Origin: Sciurus carolinensis
Taxonomy: Eukaryota > Chordata > Mammalia > Rodentia > Sciuridae
Reading direction: 5' to 3'
DNA length: 64,000 nt
Assembly: GCF_902686445.1 (NCBI RefSeq)
Contig: NC_062213.1
Span: forward strand, 54,881,268-54,945,267
In this document: positions 58,200 through 64,000 of the stretch, piece by piece
Numbering within the stretch: position 1 is the first letter of the stretch
Layout: each line of letters starts with the position of its first letter
Position numbers and translations under genes: made by a program
The notes under the pieces: generated by a model
Databases searched by the model: none
Seen by the model: only the letters and a program-made list of their open reading frames with translations
What the model was told of the DNA's origin: nothing

Positions 58200-59170
58200 G
58201 TTTGCTGTACTTTCAAACTATATCAAGAATAAACCACTGCCCTCCACCTCCGCTGCATTAACCTGTTCCCAGTCACCAACATTTCTTTCCCAGATGAAGC
58301 CTCCTAACTGTTTTTCTGCACTTGCTTCTTTAGATATTGTTTTCCAGTGGAAGCCTGGATGATGCTATTAGAATATGTTCAATCTCGCCTGTAATCCCAG
58401 CAACTCAGCCCGCTGAGGCAGGAGGATCACAAGTTCGAGGCCAGACTCAGAAAATTAGGGAAGCTCTAAGCAATTTAGTGAGACCCTGCCTCAAAATAAA
58501 AAATAAAAAGGGCTGGGGATGTGACTCAGTGACTAAGCCTGGATTCAATCCCTGGTACAAAAAAAAAAAAAAAAAAAAAAAATCCGATCATCATTTCTGT
58601 ACTAAAATCCCTATGGTAGGTCCTCTTCTCTTGAGTAAAAGTCAACATCATTTCAACAGCCTAAAAGTCCTACTGGAGCTGGTCTTTGCTACCTCCCTGA
58701 TATCACCATCTTCTACTCTACCCTGCTACAGAAATACTGGCATTCTTCCAATTCCTCTAATGCTCCAGGCTTGCTCCACCCCAGGGCCTTTGCACTTACT
58801 GTTCCTGCAGCTGCTTGCTGCTCAGCCTAAAAAAATTGGTTCCCAGTACCCTTGCTCCCTTGCCTGCTCTGGCCTTTGTTCAAATATTACCTTCTCCAGG
58901 AAGACCTTTCCTGACCCTAACATTGTGTAGCCCACTTTCCAGCTTTTCTTCTCTTTATGTTACTATCTAACAGCATATATTTTACTCATTACTTTTATTT
59001 TCTATCTCCACTAGGCTCTAAGTTTCAGCTAAGTTCACTGATCCATTCCCAGCACTGAAAAAGTTCTATCACATAGTAAGAACCCCAGAAATGTTGGCTG
59101 TAATTATCTCCTGCCTGAAGCCTAGTACTTAGAACATATGAGATCTCTCATAAATGCTTGTTGAAGAGAT
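58200..59170 (+). mobile_element. L2 LINE 3' region, split by a SINE
   Basis: 'cagggcctttgcacttactg' then 'ttcctgcagctgcttgctgc', 'aaatattaccttctccagga', and a tail 'catagtaagaaccccagaaa', interrupted by the composite SINE at 58372-58582. The 197-codon frame at 58337-58930 runs through SINE and L2 and is not a gene. Confidence 0.75.
58372..58582 (+). mobile_element. composite B1-ID SINE (MEN-like)
   Basis: 'cctgtaatcccagcaactca', 'gggctggggatgtgactcag', then an A-tail. Confidence 0.88.
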
Positions 59171-59174
59171 TAGT

Positions 59175-60835
59175 ACATTTGTAATTAAATATATTCTCTT
59201 TTAAATTCTGTATCTAAGCAATCCTAAGATCACTATAAAGATAACTTCAGTTTCTATTTCAAATCTCTCTTCTAAGTCTTAAAGTTGCAAAACCAACATT
59301 TGTTTAGCTCTACCTAGTTGGTGGTCTGCACCTCCAACTCAGTCAAAACTAAACTCATCTCTTGGCACTTGTCCCTCCTAAACTCTATTAGCTTCCTAAT
59401 GCTCTTATTAATGCTCAACATGTCATTTCTCTCTCACTTGTAATTTTTGTTTGCACTGACTTCTATATCCCTATATGCAAATACGATCAAACCCTGAGAG
59501 TTTCATCTTTTTCCTTCATTTGCATGAGTAATGTCTTTGTTAGTGTTCAATTATGTCTTTATTTTGTCACTTCTATCGGACATTCAGTTCTCTGTTCATC
59601 TCATCCTACATTAGCAAACACTATTGAATCCCCCATGTGCTAGGTACTTTGCCCTTATTTTCCAGAGTGTTCTATGAACCGTATCCCTTATCAGAAGGAA
59701 TGTTACTTGATAAGTCAAATTGATAAAGTATTTGTTATTCCCACCCTTTAATTGCATTTCTAACACTGTGTAAGACTGGGTAAGCAAAGTCAACTCCTGA
59801 ATCCACACAAATCAAACTTCATTTAAAGATCCCTGGGGCTAAGGTCAGTAGGCTCATAAGTGCGTGTACTGTCTATGCATGTTCTTCACTCCCGGGAGTG
59901 TGGTCCATTGCATTTTGTAGACATTGTCTCTCCTGCTGACCAATTGGACAACTGTGGCTGGCAGTTTGCACTTCTGTTGCTACTGGTAAGAGACGTCGTT
60001 CAGCTTGGCATTGCCTGGCTCAGTTCCTTCCAGCATATCATGCACCTGATTCATATCATGTACCCAAACAGCCACTTCTAGGAAACTCACTAAAGTTTAT
60101 CTACCTGCTGGTCTTAGTTCCTTTCTGATTCTGATAAGGGATAATATCCTGTGTTATTACATTTATTTACATGATTATGCTAACCTCCCCCTTTCCAAAG
60201 CCTTATGTTTAATGACAACAAAATGTATATTTTTGTAATCTCTGTTATCTGAAGCATTGTTTGAACATGTAAGGGAGTTTGGGAATATTAACAGTAATTA
60301 AGTTGAATTTCTTACAGATTACATTCATTTCAAATATAACATATCACTGGGCATTTAAAAGGGGGATTTTATTACATGGACAATAGGAGCTATAAATTTT
60401 TAAAAATAGCATTATATTTAAGGATGAGTCCAGAGGCTGTTCCATCAATTTAGCCAACAAGAAGGGAAAACACCTCTATTTTTAAGAATGAGGATCATAA
60501 CATCAGCTCCCCCTATTGATCACTTTAGAAATGACATGACATTTGAAGCTATTTTGAGCAGCTACAAAAATAGATGTCTCCCTTCAAAAGAAAATATTAA
60601 TAAAGTAAATTAAACCAGTGAAGAAAATTTTGAAACTTTATTTCTCTGAAACCAACATACTTATGATATAAGGTAAAAGTTAACGATATGGTTTTAAGTG
60701 CAATTTCACGGTGTCTTCTTTCCTGTTGATTATTATGAGAATCAGCGATAATAGAATCTAAACCATAATAATAGAAAACATGATTCCAGGTTCTCTGAAG
60801 ATGGTGGTTGTCAGGTTTTAGTTTGCATAATCTGG
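59175..60835. other. intergenic, nothing recognised
   Basis: No gene resemblance. Confidence 0.4.
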
Positions 60836-60839
60836 ACAA

Positions 60840-61330
60840 TTGATCTTTGAACTTTGGCATGCATCAAAATTACCTGGAGGACTCAATAGAAGACATAGTC
60901 TGTTTGATTCAGTGTGTGATAGAGTGAGAATGTACGTCTCTCATACTCTGGGGACCAGTGATCTAGACAGTTGAGACTCAAATATGATTTGCAAGAAGCA
61001 GCATCAGCTTCACCAGGGAGACTGCAAACACCCTGAATCTTAGGTCCATCTCAGACTTAACAGATAAGAATTATCTCCAAATCGTTCTCAGGTGATTTGT
61101 ATGCACATTAAAGCTGGAGAGGCATTGGCTTACAGAGCTAGAGTGGAAAGCTTTTTTGGGTCCAGCAAATATATTTTAAGCTTTACAGGCTGCCGGTCTA
61201 TCACAAGTACTCAACTCTGCCATTGTAGCACAGAGATTGAATGTGGCTACGTCACAATAAAACTTTATTTACAAAGGCAGGCAGCAACTGGATTTGGTCC
61301 CAAGTCAGTTTATTGACATCTGGCTCAGAA
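60840..61330 (+). mobile_element. hAT-Charlie-type relics
   Basis: A MER5-like piece ('atcaaaattacctggaggac') is followed near 61180-61310 by another ancient element ('tactcaactctgccattgta', 'caataaaactttatttacaa'). Both are diverged. Confidence 0.55.
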
Positions 61331-61334
61331 TGTG

Positions 61335-62080
61335 TGGTTGTGTGTATGTGTTATTTTAAAATCTTGCTTCACTTCACAGATTCTGTTTCAATAGTTGTAG
61401 GGTCGGACCTGTTAACTGTATGTTTAGCAAGCATTTGAGAAAATTTTGAATCAGGTAGTAGGCAAACCACGCTTTAAGAAACATTCTAAGTCATTATTTT
61501 GCCTGGAAATACCTATTTTTGTGTGTGTGTTTATATTTTTCTGTTAAATATCTCCAAGAAAGAAAAGTTAAAATTTCTGGTCTATTCTTTCCTTTCAACA
61601 GAAACCATCCATGTTCTTCCAGATACCCTCCGCTCTTGGGTCAAATATATGTGACTTTTCTCCAGAGAGCAAACTGTGCTCTATCAAGAAACATGGCTCT
61701 GAATGAGTTGCTCCTGCCTATATTTTCCCTGAAGGAAATAGGACACACTGCAGACACGTTTAAGCCAGAAACTCATTACAGAAGAAAATTAGAAGCAAAT
61801 CCTTCTTTACTGCTTCTCTACTTTTTTTTCAAAAATGAATTCTACAACTCTAAACTCTTCAGGGAATAGTTTTATGATGAAAGCAAACAAATATGTGTTG
61901 TGCATTTGCTTTCTCTTCGTTCTTTATCAAGTAGAAAAAGGGAGGGAGGGAGGCAGTTGGGAATTGGACTTTGTTCTCATTCTCCAAATGAGGAACTGTT
62001 TCTTTTATAAAGATGAGACTTCAATGTACCTTTTCATTTCTGTGTCCTAGACCCTCATCACCCACTCTACTTTCCCCCAA
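61335..62080. other. intergenic, nothing recognised
   Basis: The 116-codon frame at 61519-61869 (plus) shows no known domain. Confidence 0.4.
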
Positions 62081-62081
62081 A

Positions 62082-62111
62082 GGCACTAGTCCTAAAATAA
62101 GTCTATAAACT
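62082..62111 (+). repeat. 30-bp direct repeat, copy 1
   Basis: Matches 62738-62767 at 29 of 30 bases. Begins GGCACTAGTCC. Confidence 0.9.
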
Positions 62112-62449
62112 TTTCTGTTGCCATCCTTATATTTTGTTTATAAGAGTTCTGGGAAACAGTGCATGGTAAAAATTTTGTTGGTGAACAGAGATGAAAATAA
62201 TAAGCATTATGCATTTAAACATAATTTTCTAAAAGTATAAGAAAGACATCTAGATCTTCTTTGAAACATTTTTTTTTCCAGTTGCCTTAAAGTATAGATT
62301 TAAATTGTGAGGTTCCTGGGATCTGGTTTTGCTTTTAATTCTTTCCTAATTATCAAAACAATACTATATATTATAATTCACAAAATGCAAATGATGAAAG
62401 AAATCATGAATAACACATTACATGCAAAACATCACAAAATCTTAAAAGA

Positions 62450-63525
62450 CAATTTGAGATGAAATTCATTTAACATAAAATTAACCATTTTAAAATGAAT
62501 AATTCAGTATTAATTAGTATATTCATCATGTTTGCAACCAACACATTTATCTAGTTCTAAAACATTTCCACAATTCCAAAATAAGATAATATTATGAAGC
62601 AATTTCTCTGTATTCTCTCATCCCATAACCCTTGATAACCACCAATCTGCAAGTGGTCTCTGGGTTTATCTATCTTGGACAGTTCATATAAATGCAATTT
62701 TATGTATATATAAATATATACATATATCAAGGCACTAGGCACTAGTCCTAAAATAAGTCTATGAACTATATATATTTATATGCACACATATACACACATA
62801 TATGATAAATACATAAGATCCTGGGTGTCTAGCTTCTTGTACTTCACACATTTTTTTTTTGAGATTCCTCCATATTATTGCAATTATTAGTGCTTCCTCC
62901 ATTTTTATAACTGAATAATATTCCACTGCATGGATATACCACAATGTTTTGATCCCTTTATCCCTTTATCAATGTTTTGATCAATGGACATTTGACCACT
63001 TGTATCTATTGGCTATTACGACTAGTGCTGCTGTGAACACCTTGTATACATACTGGTTTGAGTACAGGTTTTCAATACTTTCTGTGTATATACCTAGTAG
63101 GAATTGCAGGATCATATGGTCATTCTGAGTTTAACTTTTTGTGGAACTAGCAACTGTTTTCCACAGTGGCTAAACCATTTTACATTTCTACCAACAGTGT
63201 ATACAGATTCCAATTTCTCCAAATCCTTGCCAGCACTTTTTTTTAAAAAAATATTATGTCCATCCTTGTGGGTGCGAAGAGGTACCTAGTTGTGATTTTA
63301 ATTTGTATTTTCTTAATGATCAGTAATGTTGAGTACCTTTTCATATGTTTGTTAAACATTTGTATGTCTTCACGAAGAAAGGCCCACTCAAGTCCTTTGC
63401 CAGTTTTATAATTGGGTTGTCTTGTTTGTAAATTATAGTTTCTTTTTTCCAGATACTAGACTTTTATCAGGGTATACAATTCACCAATATTTCCTCACAA
63501 CCTATAATTTGTCTTTTTACTTTCT
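62450..63525 (-). mobile_element. old L1 (L1M-type) 3' part
   Basis: Antisense text includes 'tggacagttcatataaatgc', 'gttttccacagtggctaaac' and 'caaatccttgccagcac', the end of ORF2 and 3' UTR of an old L1. A TA-rich insert lies at about 62704-62818. Confidence 0.75.
62738..62767 (+). repeat. 30-bp direct repeat, copy 2, inside an old L1
   Basis: 29/30 identical to 62082-62111 and preceded by a partial extra GGCACTAG. It lies in a TA-rich insert that interrupts the L1. Confidence 0.9.
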
Positions 63526-64000
63526 TTTTTTTTTAATTTTTACTTTTACAGACTACAGCTTGACTCATTGAACACAAATGGGGTAAAACTTTTCATTTCT
63601 ATGGTTGTACACAATGTAGATTCACACCATTCATGTAATCATACAAATACATAGTGTAATAATGTCTGTCTCAGTCTACTAGCTTTCCTTCCCCCACCCC
63701 CTCGCACCCCATTTTCCTCTACACCATCCAAAATTCCTGCATTCTTCTCTTGCCCCCTGCCCCCGCCACCTCCCCCCATACTCCCAGTTATGTATCATCA
63801 TCCACTTATCAGAGAAAACATTCGGTCTTTGGTTTTCTGGGGCTTGACTTATTTCACTTAGCATATTCTCCAACTCCATCCATTTACCAGGGAATGTCAT
63901 AATTTTATTCTTCTTTATGACTGAGTAATATTCCATTGTCTATATATACCACAGTTTCTTTATCCATTCATCAATCGAAAGGTATCTAGGTTGATTTCAC
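63526..64000 (-). mobile_element. young L1 3' end, continues past the window
   Basis: Antisense 3' UTR and ORF2 end. The frame 63679-63936 gives M-E-Y-Y-S-V-I-K-K-N-K-I-M-T-F. Poly-A appears as a T-run at 63525-63534. The 5' end is outside the window. Confidence 0.85.

Noticed and set aside
58337..58930. 197-codon plus-strand frame, the longest in the window
   Set aside because: It runs through the B1-ID SINE, its poly-A tail (a lysine run) and an L2 relic, so it is a repeat-derived chance frame.
61519..61869. 116-codon plus-strand frame
   Set aside because: No known domain; low-complexity F/L-rich end suggests chance.
1..64000. CRISPR arrays, phage or bacterial systems
   Set aside because: No spaced direct repeats and no dense gene layout; the window is clearly mammalian nuclear DNA.

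Overview
The window is a piece of mammalian nuclear DNA, most likely from a squirrel-family rodent (Sciuridae, such as a marmot or ground squirrel). The inference rests on the repeats. There are tRNA-derived ID-type SINEs with a clear A box and B box, composite SINEs with a 7SL/B1-like half followed by an ID-like half (the architecture described as MEN in squirrels), and many rodent-type L1 3' ends. No prokaryotic operons, CRISPR arrays or viral gene clusters are visible.

One protein-coding gene can be supported: FABP5 (epidermal fatty-acid-binding protein) on the minus strand. Its four coding exons lie at 38530-38452, 35873-35701, 35372-35271 and 34728-34675. All introns have GT-AG borders, and the spliced frame gives 135 residues plus stop, which is the family length. 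A TATA box, an inverted CCAAT box, a GC box and a CpG-rich stretch mark the promoter at about 38.6 kb. A polyadenylation signal lies at 34487-34482. From general knowledge of human 8q21, the FABP relatives PMP2, FABP9, FABP4 and FABP12 lie at some distance from FABP5; none is seen here.

Layout. 1-34 kb: intergenic, with MIR and L2 relics, hAT and Tigger DNA transposons, two LTRs, composite SINEs, and one well-preserved L1 with a 5' inversion (16.5-19.25 kb). 34.4-38.7 kb: FABP5, with a long imperfect hairpin in intron 1. 39-64 kb: intergenic, with more Tigger and hAT relics, a scrambled old L1 (44.6-46.3 kb), several young L1 3' ends, and ID SINEs nested in or near them, running into an L1 that continues past the right edge.

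Nearly all other open reading frames of 60-200 codons are chance frames, CpG-island frames or transposon-derived. I found no convincing new biological system. The best leads are the intron 1 hairpin, the twin-primed L1 with an intact target-site duplication and a nested ID element, the scrambled L1, and a 30-bp sequence copied into an old L1. Repeat family names come from memory of consensus sequences, not from a search; the broad class is firmer than the subfamily.
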